From the NCBI GenBank assembly GCA_900546495.1, contig URDN01000002.1:62001-126000 (forward strand): 64,000 nt of DNA, read 5' to 3'. A program made the position numbers and the translations under genes. How positions within the stretch are numbered: position 1 is the stretch's first letter; each line of letters starts with the position of its first letter. The notes beneath the pieces are model-generated. The model made no database searches. It saw only the letters and a list, made by a program, of their open reading frames with translations, and was not told the DNA's origin. This DNA comes from an uncultured Lachnospiraceae bacterium (GTDB lineage Bacteria > Bacillota > Clostridia > Lachnospirales > Lachnospiraceae). Shown in pieces: positions 41,156 to 51,677 of this stretch.

Positions 41156-42322
41156 TTAGCGTTTTGTGTTTTTCAGGAATTCCGGAATCTTGATGTCACG
41201 CGGAGCAACGGTCGGTGTTGGCTTCTGCGGACGCTGGATTCCGTTAAACTGTGGCTGAACCGGAGTTGCGCTTGTCTGTGCAGGTTTTACACTGCCGGCA
41301 GTACGTGCCATGTTCAAAGTATTGCCACCATTGAACTTCATGCCAGGTAAAATAGACGGTGCCGGTGCTGCGGCATTCTCCAGACCTGTTGCAATAACGG
41401 TAATGGTTGCTGCATCCGGAATAGACTCATCATATTTTGCACCGAAGATGATATTTGCATCATCGCCGGCAAGATCCTGTACATAACTTGCTGCATCGTT
41501 TGCATCCATAAGAGAAATATCACCGGAAATGTTAATGATAACATGAGATGCACCATTGATGGTTGTCTCAAGCAACGGACTTGCAACAGCCATTTTAACA
41601 GCCTCGATTGCTTTGTCATCACCGGTAGCCCCACCGATACCGATATGTGCCAGACCTTTGTCTTTCATAACAGTCTGAACATCAGCAAAGTCAAGGTTGA
41701 TCAAAGCAGGGACATTGATCAGGTCTGTGATTCCCTGTACTGCCTGCTGTAATACTTCATCTGCTTTCTTCAGAGCATCTGGCATCGTGGTTCTTCTGTC
41801 AACAATCTCAAGCAGTTTATCATTTGGAATCACGATCAGCGTATCTACGCTCTCTTTCAGATTCTCAATTCCATGTACTGCATTTGTCATACGTGTTTTT
41901 GCTTCAAATTTGAACGGTTTTGTAACAACACCTACGGTAAGGATTCCCATATCTTTTGCGATTTTCGCAACAACCGGTGCAGCACCGGTTCCTGTTCCGC
42001 CACCCATACCACAGGTAACAAATACCATATCTGCGCCTTCGATTGCCGCTGTCAGTTCTTCTGCGCTTTCCTCTGCGGCTTTCTGACCGATCTCAGGCTG
42101 TGCACCTGCACCAAGTCCTTTGGTGAGTTTCTCTCCAATCTGAATCAAAGTCGGTGCTTTACATAAGGTAAGTGCCTGCTTGTCTGTATTTACTCCGACA
42201 AACTCTACACCACCGATTTTTTCATCTATCATTCGGTTTACGGCATTGTTTCCAGCGCCGCCTACTCCGATTACAATAATTTTTGCGCTGGACTCAGCCC
42301 CTATTGACATGATTTCAACCAC
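41156..42322 (-). CDS. ftsZ: Cell division protein FtsZ
   Basis: 388 residues of the tubulin-like GTPase that forms the division ring. GTP-binding GVGGAGNNAVNRM (near 19) and GMGGGTGTGAAPVVAKIA (near 105), NxxD in the T7 region, a variable linker and the C-terminal partner-binding peptide DIKIPEFLKNTKR. GTG start, with AAGGAGG 6 nt upstream; an ATG four codons later is the alternative. It is the last gene of the dcw cluster; ftsA is absent here, as in many Clostridia-type clusters. Confidence 0.97.
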   Translation of the reverse strand: MVEIMSIGAESSAKIIVIGVGGAGNNAVNRMIDEKIGGVEFVGVNTDKQALTLCKAPTLIQIGEKLTKGLGAGAQPEIGQKAAEESAEELTAAIEGADMVFVTCGMGGGTGTGAAPVVAKIAKDMGILTVGVVTKPFKFEAKTRMTNAVHGIENLKESVDTLIVIPNDKLLEIVDRRTTMPDALKKADEVLQQAVQGITDLINVPALINLDFADVQTVMKDKGLAHIGIGGATGDDKAIEAVKMAVASPLLETTINGASHVIINISGDISLMDANDAASYVQDLAGDDANIIFGAKYDESIPDAATITVIATGLENAAAPAPSILPGMKFNGGNTLNMARTAGSVKPAQTSATPVQPQFNGIQRPQKPTPTVAPRDIKIPEFLKNTKR

Positions 42323-42572
42323 GATAATCCTCCTTTTATTCCTCCCTCGGAATATATTTATACTATCTTTAACGACATTCCTGCCACTATTTTTATTATC
42401 TCTTTTATAATATCTGTTTTTGCAAAAATAATCAACCTCTAAATCATATTTAATCTGATTTTTCCGGAATTCATTCCACTTTAAAAAGAAGCAGTCCGTT
42501 TTCTGAATTCATTTTCTTATAAAGAAATGTGATTAATTTTCAGGTATTTATCCTCAAAAAAATGATACTATC

Positions 42573-43388
42573 CTACTGATTTCCATCCGCAGATTCATCG
42601 GATGCCGCCGGGACAGTCTGTACATCATTCGGGATCTCCATCAGTTCTCCATTTCGGAAATAAATATCCGTATTGTTTTCCGACCAGGTCTCTACATGCA
42701 GCGTTCCACTCATTCCGTCAAGCTGTGGCAGAATCTGATCCATTCGAAGAATCTTCTCATTCAGATCCGTACCTCCGCCAAGATTTACCTGAATCTGACC
42801 ATAGATCAGCCAGACATTGCCATCTTTCATATAAATCATTTCCGGCACCCGGTCATATTTTTTCAAAAGCTGTGTCACATTCAATAGGGTACGAAGCAGC
42901 TTGCTGTTATCACCAATGGAAAGTTTTTTGTAAAGTTCTGCGCTTTCCACCGACAGACCATTGATCTTGGTCACACCTTCGATTACCTGAGAAGAAAGTT
43001 CCACGACAAATCCGTCTTTGTCAAAATATGCATTTTTCCCCAGTGACGGAATATACAGATATCCAAGGATTCCTTTTTCCACCACAGTAATTTCCAGCTT
43101 TTGCGGTGATTTCAACCGAATCTGCAGAGAATCTACAAAAGGGATCTCCTCGGTTTTATTCAGTTTGTTTTCAAAGTAAACATACAGTGAATTCCAGGAA
43201 TATTTTTCATCTAAAACCCAGTCTTCAATCTGCTTGTCTGTATAAATTTCATTTCCCTTTACGGAAACCTCTTTTACTACAAATACTTTCCATATCAAAA
43301 CTGCTCCCAATGCAGCTACGAACGCAACTACAAGGAGAGCAGTCAGAATGATACGTAAAATTTTCTTATTTCGTCTCTTTCTACGCAT
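42573..43388 (-). CDS. ftsQ: Cell division protein FtsQ/DivIB
   Basis: 271 residues. A basic N-terminus (MRRKRRNKK), a membrane helix (about 13-33), a POTRA domain (VKEVSVKGNEIYTDKQIEDWV) and the FtsQ beta domain. It is a bitopic divisome scaffold with FtsL and DivIC. ATG 43388 is chosen as GGAG is spaced 6 nt upstream; a GTG at 43400 is in frame but has a poor ribosome binding site. The 250-bp gap to ftsZ holds no other gene. Confidence 0.85.
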   Translation of the reverse strand: MRRKRRNKKILRIILTALLVVAFVAALGAVLIWKVFVVKEVSVKGNEIYTDKQIEDWVLDEKYSWNSLYVYFENKLNKTEEIPFVDSLQIRLKSPQKLEITVVEKGILGYLYIPSLGKNAYFDKDGFVVELSSQVIEGVTKINGLSVESAELYKKLSIGDNSKLLRTLLNVTQLLKKYDRVPEMIYMKDGNVWLIYGQIQVNLGGGTDLNEKILRMDQILPQLDGMSGTLHVETWSENNTDIYFRNGELMEIPNDVQTVPAASDESADGNQ

Positions 43389-43541
43389 ACAGTTCTCCAC
43401 ATTTTTATCTCAGTCTGAGTTGAGAATCTTACTCCAAAATGCTGAATCATATCAACACTTTCCCGATCTGAATTGAAACTTTTTCTTCTGAATCATTACA
43501 GACTTTCTCAATGATCTTCTGTTTTTTACTGACAGCCTGCA

Positions 43542-44681
43542 TTACTCGATGGGATGATTGGCATCAAATTTGATCCGACGAGACACATTCAGCACCAGTC
43601 CCATCTCCGTGATCAGAATCAGGATCGACGTACCTCCGTAACTGAAAAACGGCAGGATAATACCGGTATTCGGCATCCAGTTTGTAACAACCATGATATT
43701 TAACACTACCTGCAATGCAATATGTGACATAACACCGACCACCAGCAGGGAGGAAAACAAATCCGGTGCATTATTTGCGATCACCATACAACGCCAGAGC
43801 AGTAAAACAAATAACAGGATGACACAGATTGCACCAAACAATCCAAGTTCCTCACAGATAATGGTAAAAATAAAGTCGTTTTGCGCCTCTGGTACATAGC
43901 CAAGCTTCTGTACACTGGCACCAAGTCCTTTTCCAAACAGTCCACCGGAACCGATAGCATACATTCCCTGCAGAGTCTGATACACATCATCCGGATAATC
44001 CTCCGGGTGCAGCCATGCAGCAATACGTGTCACACGATAACCACCCATTTTAACACCAATGGCTCCCAGTGCAACAAGACCTGCTCCTAGGATAAAAAAT
44101 TCTTTTACCTTCGGACTGACCACAAAGATCATAAGTACGGCAATACCGCCGACAATGATCGCGGTACTTAAGTTGCTGACTGCGATCACTCCTACCATAG
44201 GCAGGGCAAAAAGCAGTATCTTGATAATGGATTTCAGATCTTTTACCTGTTTTGGTATCCTGCTTAAAAGTGCTGCCATAAAAATGATCACTGCAATTTT
44301 GGCAATCTCAGATGGCTGTAACTGAATTGGTCCAATCTTCAGCCAACGGGTAGAACCGTTGGAACCTTTTCCGACTACAATAACTGCCGCACACATCAGA
44401 AATGACAGCACATAAATCGGAAAACTCAGTTTTTTCCACCATTCACACGGAATCACACTGAAGATAAACATTCCAATGAATCCAAGAAATGCACAGCCTG
44501 CCTGTCGTTTCAGGTAATGAAACGGATCGTTGAACACGTCCTGTCCTTCATAAGCGCTGACACTGTAGAGCATCACCAGCCCAAACAATACCAGAAAGAT
44601 GATAATAAACAGCAGGCTGTAATCAAAATATTTGGTTGTACCCGCATCCGCAGTATTCTTATGATATTTGCGGTTACCCAT
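43542..44681 (-). CDS. ftsW: FtsW/RodA/SpoVE-family peptidoglycan glycosyltransferase
   Basis: 379 residues with about ten membrane helices, of the SEDS family (KIGPIQLQPSEIAKIAVIIF near 112, GIMLPFFSYGGTS-like IILPFFSYGGTSILI near 345, NDFIFTIICEELGLFG near 268). It polymerises septal or spore-cortex glycan with a partner PBP. Vegetative FtsW and sporulation SpoVE are not told apart by sequence here. It starts 6 bp after murD, and murG, often next in this cluster, is absent. Confidence 0.9.
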   Translation of the reverse strand: MGNRKYHKNTADAGTTKYFDYSLLFIIIFLVLFGLVMLYSVSAYEGQDVFNDPFHYLKRQAGCAFLGFIGMFIFSVIPCEWWKKLSFPIYVLSFLMCAAVIVVGKGSNGSTRWLKIGPIQLQPSEIAKIAVIIFMAALLSRIPKQVKDLKSIIKILLFALPMVGVIAVSNLSTAIIVGGIAVLMIFVVSPKVKEFFILGAGLVALGAIGVKMGGYRVTRIAAWLHPEDYPDDVYQTLQGMYAIGSGGLFGKGLGASVQKLGYVPEAQNDFIFTIICEELGLFGAICVILLFVLLLWRCMVIANNAPDLFSSLLVVGVMSHIALQVVLNIMVVTNWMPNTGIILPFFSYGGTSILILITEMGLVLNVSRRIKFDANHPIE

Positions 44682-44687
44682 GTAACA

Positions 44688-46049
44688 TTACTCCTTTAAG
44701 GCATGAACCATTTCTTTAAACATTTTTCCCCTTACTTCATAGTTTGGGAACATTCCCCAGCTCGCACATGCCGGAGAAAGTAATACAGCATCGCCGTTTT
44801 CTGCATTTTCATAGCAGATATCGACTGCTTCCTGCAGACTGTCGGCAAATACATAATCGTGGAAGCCACATTTTTCTGCTTCCTCGGCAATCTTCTCTCT
44901 TGTCTGACCGATCAGAACCAGTTTCTTTACTTTGCCGTCAAAACTGTTAATCCACTCGGTATACTCAGACTGTTTATCATAACCGCCGCCGATCAGACAA
45001 GTCGGACGATCCATCGCCTGAATACCTTTGATGGCAGCATCCGGATTCGTCCCCTTGGAATCATTGTAGAAACGGACACCACGTTTTTCTGTGACATACT
45101 CGATTCTGTGTTCAACGGCCTGGAATGTACGCAATGCCTTGCGAATATTTTCCACCGGGACACCATAGCTCATTGCCATAGCAGTCGCTGCCATCGCATT
45201 CTCATGATTGTGACGTCCGAGAATATTTAATTCATCAGTAGAAATAACCTTCTCAATCTGACCATCATGTGCATACACGATCTTGTCACCTTCCAGATAG
45301 AAGCCTTCCTCTAATTTAGAAAGGCTGCTGAAGAAGACAACTTTCGCGGACAGATGTTTTGCCTGCTCTCTGAGTACTTCATCTTCATAATTTAATACAC
45401 AGGTCTGCTCCGGTCCCTGATTCTTCGCAATGCTCATCTTTGCCGCAATGTAATTATCCATTGTATGGTGACGGTTCAGATGATCTGGCGTAATATTTAA
45501 GATTGCAGATACTTCCGGACAGAAAGTATCGATGGTCTCCAGCTGAAAGCTGCTGATCTCTGCGACTGTCACAGTATCGTCTGTATCTTCTGCAACCAGA
45601 CCGGTGTATGGAATTCCGATATTTCCTACCACATGTACATGCGGATAGGTCGTCTTCATGATTTCTCCAAGCAACGCGGTAGTTGTTGTCTTTCCGTTTG
45701 TTCCGGTAATGGCAAGAACGTCGCCTTTTTTGCAGCGATATGCCAGCTCGATCTCACCCCAGATTGGGAGTCCCTCATCCCGCAGTTCATTGACAAACGG
45801 AAGATCTGTCGGTACACCCGGGCTCAATACGACCAGATCCAGTCCTGCACGGATTTTCTCCGGTAATTCACCCACATATAATTCCGGCATATGATCTGCC
45901 TCAAAATTTTCCAGCACATGTTTTTTATCCAGTTCCCGGTTTCCGTCAAATAATATGACTGCGGCACCGACGTTTTCCAGTAATTTTGCCGCTGCAATTC
46001 CACTGATTCCAGTTCCGAAAACCAGAACCTTTTTTCCTGCAAATTCCAT
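44688..46049 (-). CDS. murD: UDP-N-acetylmuramoylalanine-D-glutamate ligase
   Basis: 453 residues of the Mur ligase family: N-terminal Rossmann-like domain (VLVFGTGISGIAAAKLL), ATP-binding TGTNGKTTTTALLGEIM (near 113), central NITPDHLNRHHTMDNY (near 183), and C-terminal GTNPDAAIKGIQAMDRP. Adds D-glutamate to UDP-MurNAc-Ala in the cytoplasm. Length is normal. It lies between mraY and ftsW. Confidence 0.96.
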   Translation of the reverse strand: MEFAGKKVLVFGTGISGIAAAKLLENVGAAVILFDGNRELDKKHVLENFEADHMPELYVGELPEKIRAGLDLVVLSPGVPTDLPFVNELRDEGLPIWGEIELAYRCKKGDVLAITGTNGKTTTTALLGEIMKTTYPHVHVVGNIGIPYTGLVAEDTDDTVTVAEISSFQLETIDTFCPEVSAILNITPDHLNRHHTMDNYIAAKMSIAKNQGPEQTCVLNYEDEVLREQAKHLSAKVVFFSSLSKLEEGFYLEGDKIVYAHDGQIEKVISTDELNILGRHNHENAMAATAMAMSYGVPVENIRKALRTFQAVEHRIEYVTEKRGVRFYNDSKGTNPDAAIKGIQAMDRPTCLIGGGYDKQSEYTEWINSFDGKVKKLVLIGQTREKIAEEAEKCGFHDYVFADSLQEAVDICYENAENGDAVLLSPACASWGMFPNYEVRGKMFKEMVHALKE

Positions 46050-46094
46050 TGCAATATTCCTCCAGATCCTTGATGTATAGTATAGTAAAACTTT

Positions 46095-47045
46095 TTATAA
46101 TCCAATAAATGCAATCAGACACAAAATTGCTGTAACGATAGAAAATACTGCTACAACTCGTGTCTCAGACCATCCGCCAAGTTCAAAATGATGATGGATC
46201 GGTGCCATACGGAAGAACCGCTTACCACCGGTTTTCTTAAAATATACCACCTGAATCATAACAGATAAGATCTCGATCCAGTAAATCAGCCCCACGATCA
46301 GGATAAAAATCGGCATCTGCAGCATATACGCTGTGGCTGCCACAAATCCACCCAGTGCAAGGGAACCGGTATCTCCCATAAATACGCTTGCCGGATATAC
46401 ATTAAATAATAAAAATCCAAGTAATGCGCCCACTACCGCACAGGTAACCGGTGCGATGCCACAGGCATTTCCAACGGCTACAACGGAGAAAAATGTTGCA
46501 ACCAGAATTGTTACGCTGGAAGCAAGACCATCCAGTCCGTCGGTAAAATTAACACCGTTTACGGTTCCGATCACTGCCAGAAACAGTACCGGAAGTGCCA
46601 ACCAGCCAAGTTCCAGATAACGTCCACCACTAAATGGAATCAGCATAGACATTGGAATCTCATTTTTCACCAGGAAAAATGCAAAAACTGCTGTCACAAC
46701 GATCTCGCAGAGCATCTTCTGCCATGCAAGCAGTCCGTCTGATCTGCGCAGAACAACTTTTAAATAGTCATCCAGAAAACCAATGATTCCAAATCCCACG
46801 GTTACAAACAGGATTGGAATGACCTTCGGATATCCTTTTACATAAAACAGGGAAGTAATCACAACTGCGATCAGAATCATAATTCCACCCATGGTCGGTG
46901 TACCGTTTTTCTTCTGATGAGACTGTAATTCTTCTCTCTCTGTATTTCCAATTTTTAATTTCCGTAAAAACGGAATCATGATCGGTCCAAGCACTGCTGT
47001 GATTGCAAATGCTACCAGAACCGGAATAATTACCTGATATGTCAT
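46095..47045 (-). CDS. mraY: Phospho-MurNAc-pentapeptide transferase MraY
   Basis: 316 residues and about ten membrane helices. Signature residues: KKNGTPTMGGIMIL (near 45), DDYLKV (near 92), NFTDGLDGLASS (near 170) and HHHFELGGWSETRVV (near 285). It makes lipid I on the inner membrane face. ATG 47045 (MTYQVI) follows AGAGGTG; an in-frame GTG two codons upstream is possible. The gene runs before murD in the dcw cluster. Confidence 0.95.
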   Translation of the reverse strand: MTYQVIIPVLVAFAITAVLGPIMIPFLRKLKIGNTEREELQSHQKKNGTPTMGGIMILIAVVITSLFYVKGYPKVIPILFVTVGFGIIGFLDDYLKVVLRRSDGLLAWQKMLCEIVVTAVFAFFLVKNEIPMSMLIPFSGGRYLELGWLALPVLFLAVIGTVNGVNFTDGLDGLASSVTILVATFFSVVAVGNACGIAPVTCAVVGALLGFLLFNVYPASVFMGDTGSLALGGFVAATAYMLQMPIFILIVGLIYWIEILSVMIQVVYFKKTGGKRFFRMAPIHHHFELGGWSETRVVAVFSIVTAILCLIAFIGL

Positions 47046-47161
47046 TTTCACACCTCTTCTTACTGCGACATTCTCCCAATGCCGACTGTATCTTTTTTTA
47101 CAACTTAATTAGTATCATACGTCTTTTCGATTTGTTTGGCAACCGCAAAATAAGTTCGACA

Positions 47162-48919
47162 TCAATTCCCTTCCTCATTTTTATCCGTGGCTTCTGTCTG
47201 CACTTTTTCGATTCCCAGATAGGGCAGCACATTTTCGAATATTTCTTTCATCACCGGTGCCGCTACGGTTCCTCCATAATACACTCCCTGTGGATGATCG
47301 ATCACCACAAGTCCAATAACCTGTGGATCCTCTGCCGGTGCAAATCCAAGAAAAGATGCAATATACTTGTGCTCGCTTCTTGGAAGTGTCTGTGAAGTCG
47401 CCGTCTTGCCGCCGATGGAATAGCCTTCGATGGCCGCTTTTTTTCCGGTTCCTTCCGACACGACTTTTTCCAGCAGTCCGCGGAGTATTTCGGATGTTTC
47501 AGTACTCACCGTCCCCTCTGTAGTGTCATAGGAAAATGTGTGGATCGTCTCTCCCTGTGCATTCTGCACAGAAACACCGAAATGCGGTGTGACGCGCCTT
47601 CCGCCGTTGATCAGCGACGCTGCAGTGGTCACAAGCTGGATCGGTGTGATCTGAAACGACTGGCCAAATGATATGGTAGCCAGTTCCACCTGTCCTATGT
47701 TGTCTTTCTTATGCATAATCGTTGCTGCCTCACCGGGGAGATCTATCCCGGTTTTGGACAACAGACCGAATTGCTCAAAATAATGGTAAAAATTATCTGC
47801 GCCAAGCCGCAGTCCCAGTTCAATAAAAACCGGGTTGCAGGAATTCATGATTCCCTGGGTAAAATCTTCTGCACCATGCCCGGTTGTCTTGTGACAGCGG
47901 ATCCTGCGATCCTCCACAATTTTGTAACCCGAACAGTAAAACCGGTCACTGACGGATAATACGTGCTGTTCCAGTGCTGCTGCCGTCGTAATGATTTTGA
48001 ACGTAGATCCCGGTTCATAGGTGTCGTTGATACTTGGATTACGCCACATCTGATTAAGCAGATCCTGTTTTTCCTTATCCGATATTCCCGAAACATCTGT
48101 ATTTAAGGAAAAAGGCTCATTCAAATTATATTCCGGCTCATTTACCATTGCCAGAATCTCTCCATTTTGCGGATTCATCAGGATGATCCGCACACCATCT
48201 GCCCCTTTTTCCTGCAACACAGTCTGCGCTGCCTGCTCACAGTAACTTTGCAGATTATAATCCAGACTGATGGTCAGCTGATTTCCTGTCTGCGGTTCCT
48301 CCCGGCGTTCCCCTTCCTGCACCAATTCCCCGCCTGAGGCATTGGTCATGGTCAGTATCTTGCCGTCTGTCCCCGCAAGCCATTCTTCATAACGCACTTC
48401 CAGTCCCACAATCCCCTGATTATCCCCACCGGTAAATCCGATGACTTTTGATGCCAGAGCATCGTAGGGATAATAGCGGCGGTAATCCTCATCCACTTTT
48501 ACCCCTGCCAGGTCATATGCCAGAATGGCATCTCCGGTCTCCTTCGGAACATTTGTCTTGATCCGCTCAATGGAGCTGATTTTTTCAACTCGTTTCCGAA
48601 CCGTCTCCTCCGGAAGTTCCAGTTCCTTTTGCAGCACATTGACCACACGCTCCGGATCCTTGATCTGACTGTGGATCACGGATATCGTACATACTGATTT
48701 ATTATCTGCCAAAACAATACCGTTACGATCTACAATTTTTCCCCGGGCCGCTTTGATGCTTCGCTCCCGCTCATGAAGGTCCTGTGCGATCTTTTCATAA
48801 TAGACGGACCGAAATACCATAAGATAGATCAGTCTCCCAAACAATGCCGCCATCACGATAGTGATCATCAGCATCAGCGCAACAATCTTTTTTCTCTGGA
48901 AAGTCTTCAAATGCCGCAT
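47162..48919 (-). CDS. Class B penicillin-binding protein (SpoVD/FtsI type), KTA variant
   Basis: 585 residues with an N-terminal membrane helix, dimerisation domain and transpeptidase domain. SxxK is EPGSTFKIIT, SxN is MNSCNPVFIE, but the third motif is GGKTATSQTLPR rather than KTG. It has no PASTA domains. Located after a second PBP in the cluster, it may be the sporulation-specific SpoVD paralogue. Whether KTA is a family trait or a local change needs alignment; KTA-type variants occur in clostridial SpoVD-like proteins as far as I recall. Confidence 0.85.
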   Translation of the reverse strand: MRHLKTFQRKKIVALMLMITIVMAALFGRLIYLMVFRSVYYEKIAQDLHERERSIKAARGKIVDRNGIVLADNKSVCTISVIHSQIKDPERVVNVLQKELELPEETVRKRVEKISSIERIKTNVPKETGDAILAYDLAGVKVDEDYRRYYPYDALASKVIGFTGGDNQGIVGLEVRYEEWLAGTDGKILTMTNASGGELVQEGERREEPQTGNQLTISLDYNLQSYCEQAAQTVLQEKGADGVRIILMNPQNGEILAMVNEPEYNLNEPFSLNTDVSGISDKEKQDLLNQMWRNPSINDTYEPGSTFKIITTAAALEQHVLSVSDRFYCSGYKIVEDRRIRCHKTTGHGAEDFTQGIMNSCNPVFIELGLRLGADNFYHYFEQFGLLSKTGIDLPGEAATIMHKKDNIGQVELATISFGQSFQITPIQLVTTAASLINGGRRVTPHFGVSVQNAQGETIHTFSYDTTEGTVSTETSEILRGLLEKVVSEGTGKKAAIEGYSIGGKTATSQTLPRSEHKYIASFLGFAPAEDPQVIGLVVIDHPQGVYYGGTVAAPVMKEIFENVLPYLGIEKVQTEATDKNEEGN

Positions 48920-49047
48920 AATTGTGAACCTTAAAGCATATTTATTACACTTTATTCCACCTGAATCCCGTGCATTCCCTTTTTTGATATTTTCACAGTT
49001 ATTCTGATTGTTTCTGTTTTCTCAATTTTACCAACTTTTATAACAGT

Positions 49048-51144
49048 TTACTGACCAGTAGTATCGGCCGGTGCCTCTGTCGGCACTTCACTGTCCATAG
49101 CTTCTGTCTGTTCTACCGGAGTTCCTTCACCTGTAATGCCAACACCTTCGTTGACACCAGTTTTCTCCTCATCCGAATAAATACCAAGATATGGAAGTGC
49201 TTCTTTAAGGATCTCTCTTGCAATACTCTGTGCATAATAGCTGTGTGCCTGATCCTCGGAATTTGCCTCATCTACAACAACATAGATGGCAACCTGTGGA
49301 TTATCTGCCGGCACGGAACCGATAAAAGATACCAGATATTTTCTTGCGGATCGCGGTAATTTCTGTGCAGTACCGGTCTTGCCGCCCATGGAATAACCAT
49401 CCACTTTTGCTTTCTTACCGGAACCGTTATCTACAACACCTTTTAAATACTTGCGGATTGTTGCGGATGTCTCCTCTGACACCGTCTCTTTTACCAATAT
49501 CGGATCAATATTCTGAACAGTATTGCCATTTGCGTCCTGAATTTTTCCGACAACATGCGGCTGATAATATTTTCCTCCATTGATCAGGGAACAGTACCCG
49601 GTGATCATCTGGATCATCGTCACGTTATAACTCTGTCCAAAGGAGTTGGTTGCAAGGTTGATGGTGCTGAGCTGATCCTCGGTATAGATCAGGGAATCGG
49701 TACGTGCCTCACCCGGCAGATCAATATTGGTTTTCAGACCAAAATTAAAAATCTGCTGATATTTACTGAAATTTTCCGGTCCGATCAGATAAGACATCTG
49801 CATCAGCGCATCGTTACAGGAATTTTCCAACGCCTGCTGAACTGTCTCCATACCATGTCCTGCTCTCTTGATACAGCTGATATGATGTCCGGCAATAGTC
49901 TCTCCACCATCGCAGTAAAATGTCTCATTTCCGGTCAGTGTCCCCGTCTCCAGCCCGGCTGCCACCGTAAATGGTTTTGCAGTAGATCCCGGCTCATAGG
50001 TGGAGGACACGCAGAAATTGTTCCACACCTGATTCAATAATGCCAGATGATGGATCTGTTCTAACTGCTCGTCGCTGTAATGTTCACTCAGAGCGGCGCT
50101 CCACTGTTCCTCCGTCATAGCATCAATCTCATCGGTACTGTAATATTTTTTCAGTTCCACACGTTCTGCCTGTTTGATTGTTTTTGCCCGTTCTTCGTCT
50201 GTAAAATACTTATTTGTATCCGCATTCCACGGATCCTGCAGACTGAAGGTTCGGTTCGTTGCCATCGCAAGTACTTCCCCGCTGTTCGGATCCATCATGA
50301 TGACACCGATATTTTTCGCGCCTTCATGACTGCTGTCCTTCATTGCATCATTAAATTCCGCAATTTTACTCTCTGTGATGGACTGAAGGTTTGCATCAAT
50401 GGTGGATACAATGGTATTACCATCTGTCGCATCTTTTACTTTGATCTCATAATTCGAATCCGAATTAACATATCCATATTCTTTACCGTCAATGCCATTC
50501 AATTCATCATTATAACAATCTTCCAGTCCACCGATGCCCTCGTTACCGGATGTGGTAAATCCAAGCAGCGTACAAGCCAACGTATCGTACGGATAATTTC
50601 GGATATATTCTTTTTCAAACCAGACTCCTTTGATATTTTTTCCTGTTGTTTTATCATTCTGTAAAGCCTCAAATTCGGCAATTTCTTCATAAGGCAGTTT
50701 CTTTGCCAGAACGTAATAACGCTTCTTTGGATTTGCTTTTACATAGGTCCGGATATCATCTGTATTCAGATCAAAACACTGTGCCAGCGCTGACAGCGTC
50801 GGTTCCATATAATCTGCCTTCGATGTTAAAACACTGCAATCTAAAATGACATTGTAAACATCTGTACTCGTCGCTAAGACAGTCCCCTTTCTATCTACAA
50901 TGTCACCCCTGCGAAACGGTATGGTCTTACTGCTGTATTCCTGCTGGTTCAGAACAATTTTGCCATACTTGTCTCCACTTTTTAATTCAATATAAGCCAA
51001 ACGCCCCACCAGAGCAATCAGCATTCCAATGATGATCAGGAACACGATCAGCATCTTTGCTTTCATTCTGGTGAGAAATTTGTACGTAACGTTTCTTTTT
51101 TTTCCAGTTCTTTTTCTGGGTCTTCTAGGTTTTCCGGGTCTCAT
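49048..51144 (-). CDS. Class B penicillin-binding protein (FtsI/PBP2 type)
   Basis: 698 residues: basic N-terminus, membrane helix (about 30-50), dimerisation domain, then transpeptidase motifs EPGSTAKPFTV (SxxK), LENSCNDALMQM (SxN) and MGGKTGTAQKLPRS (KTG). The insertion near residue 320-375 (acidic, DEERAKTIKQAERVELKKYY) makes it longer than the partner PBP. The Gln/Thr/Glu-rich C-terminus has no PASTA domain. It is probably the divisome transpeptidase, with ftsL upstream and the second PBP downstream. Confidence 0.88.
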   Translation of the reverse strand: MRPGKPRRPRKRTGKKRNVTYKFLTRMKAKMLIVFLIIIGMLIALVGRLAYIELKSGDKYGKIVLNQQEYSSKTIPFRRGDIVDRKGTVLATSTDVYNVILDCSVLTSKADYMEPTLSALAQCFDLNTDDIRTYVKANPKKRYYVLAKKLPYEEIAEFEALQNDKTTGKNIKGVWFEKEYIRNYPYDTLACTLLGFTTSGNEGIGGLEDCYNDELNGIDGKEYGYVNSDSNYEIKVKDATDGNTIVSTIDANLQSITESKIAEFNDAMKDSSHEGAKNIGVIMMDPNSGEVLAMATNRTFSLQDPWNADTNKYFTDEERAKTIKQAERVELKKYYSTDEIDAMTEEQWSAALSEHYSDEQLEQIHHLALLNQVWNNFCVSSTYEPGSTAKPFTVAAGLETGTLTGNETFYCDGGETIAGHHISCIKRAGHGMETVQQALENSCNDALMQMSYLIGPENFSKYQQIFNFGLKTNIDLPGEARTDSLIYTEDQLSTINLATNSFGQSYNVTMIQMITGYCSLINGGKYYQPHVVGKIQDANGNTVQNIDPILVKETVSEETSATIRKYLKGVVDNGSGKKAKVDGYSMGGKTGTAQKLPRSARKYLVSFIGSVPADNPQVAIYVVVDEANSEDQAHSYYAQSIAREILKEALPYLGIYSDEEKTGVNEGVGITGEGTPVEQTEAMDSEVPTEAPADTTGQ

Positions 51145-51156
51145 TCTTTCTCCTCT

Positions 51157-51648
51157 TTAGTTCGTTGGAATTTCCCCATACTGATTCATATAATCACTGT
51201 TCTCTACAGAATAGTAACGAACCTGCTCACTCCCCGGTGTAACCAGTCCAAGACCAATTGCGGCATTTTTGATCTGGTCAAGATTCATTGTGGTCTCCAG
51301 ACGCTTCTCTGATGCCATGTTATCTGATTTCATATCAGCGATCTCGCTCTCAATCGTTGCAATATTCGCAAGTCTGGTAGTCACATCAGACTGCATATAT
51401 AAAAATACGCCACATACCAGGCAACAGACAACGGTTGCACATGCAAGAAAAGCGACATATCCACGGCTCATAGCCATTGCTCTCTGTCGGTTCTGTCTTG
51501 CCGCATTGCGGCGCATCCGCTCCTTTCTCAGCTGCTCTGGGGATTTTTCCTCATATTGTCTGCGGCGCTCCGGTGCACGTTCCGGCTGACGTACCACATT
51601 TCCATCGATATAAGATTCACGACGATATTGTCTGTTTCTGTTCTCCAT
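51157..51648 (-). CDS. ftsL: Cell division protein FtsL-like
   Basis: 163 residues. A long, very basic N-terminus (Arg-rich), one membrane helix (about 72-94) and a coiled coil (about 95-135, LANIATIESEIADMKSDNMAS), ending in a loose tail. Bitopic septal proteins of this type recruit FtsW/PBP. Assigned from layout and position between rsmH and the PBP. It begins 30 bp past rsmH. Confidence 0.8.
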   Translation of the reverse strand: MENRNRQYRRESYIDGNVVRQPERAPERRRQYEEKSPEQLRKERMRRNAARQNRQRAMAMSRGYVAFLACATVVCCLVCGVFLYMQSDVTTRLANIATIESEIADMKSDNMASEKRLETTMNLDQIKNAAIGLGLVTPGSEQVRYYSVENSDYMNQYGEIPTN

Positions 51649-51677
51649 CTTCTACACGCTTTCTTTCTAATTTTCTA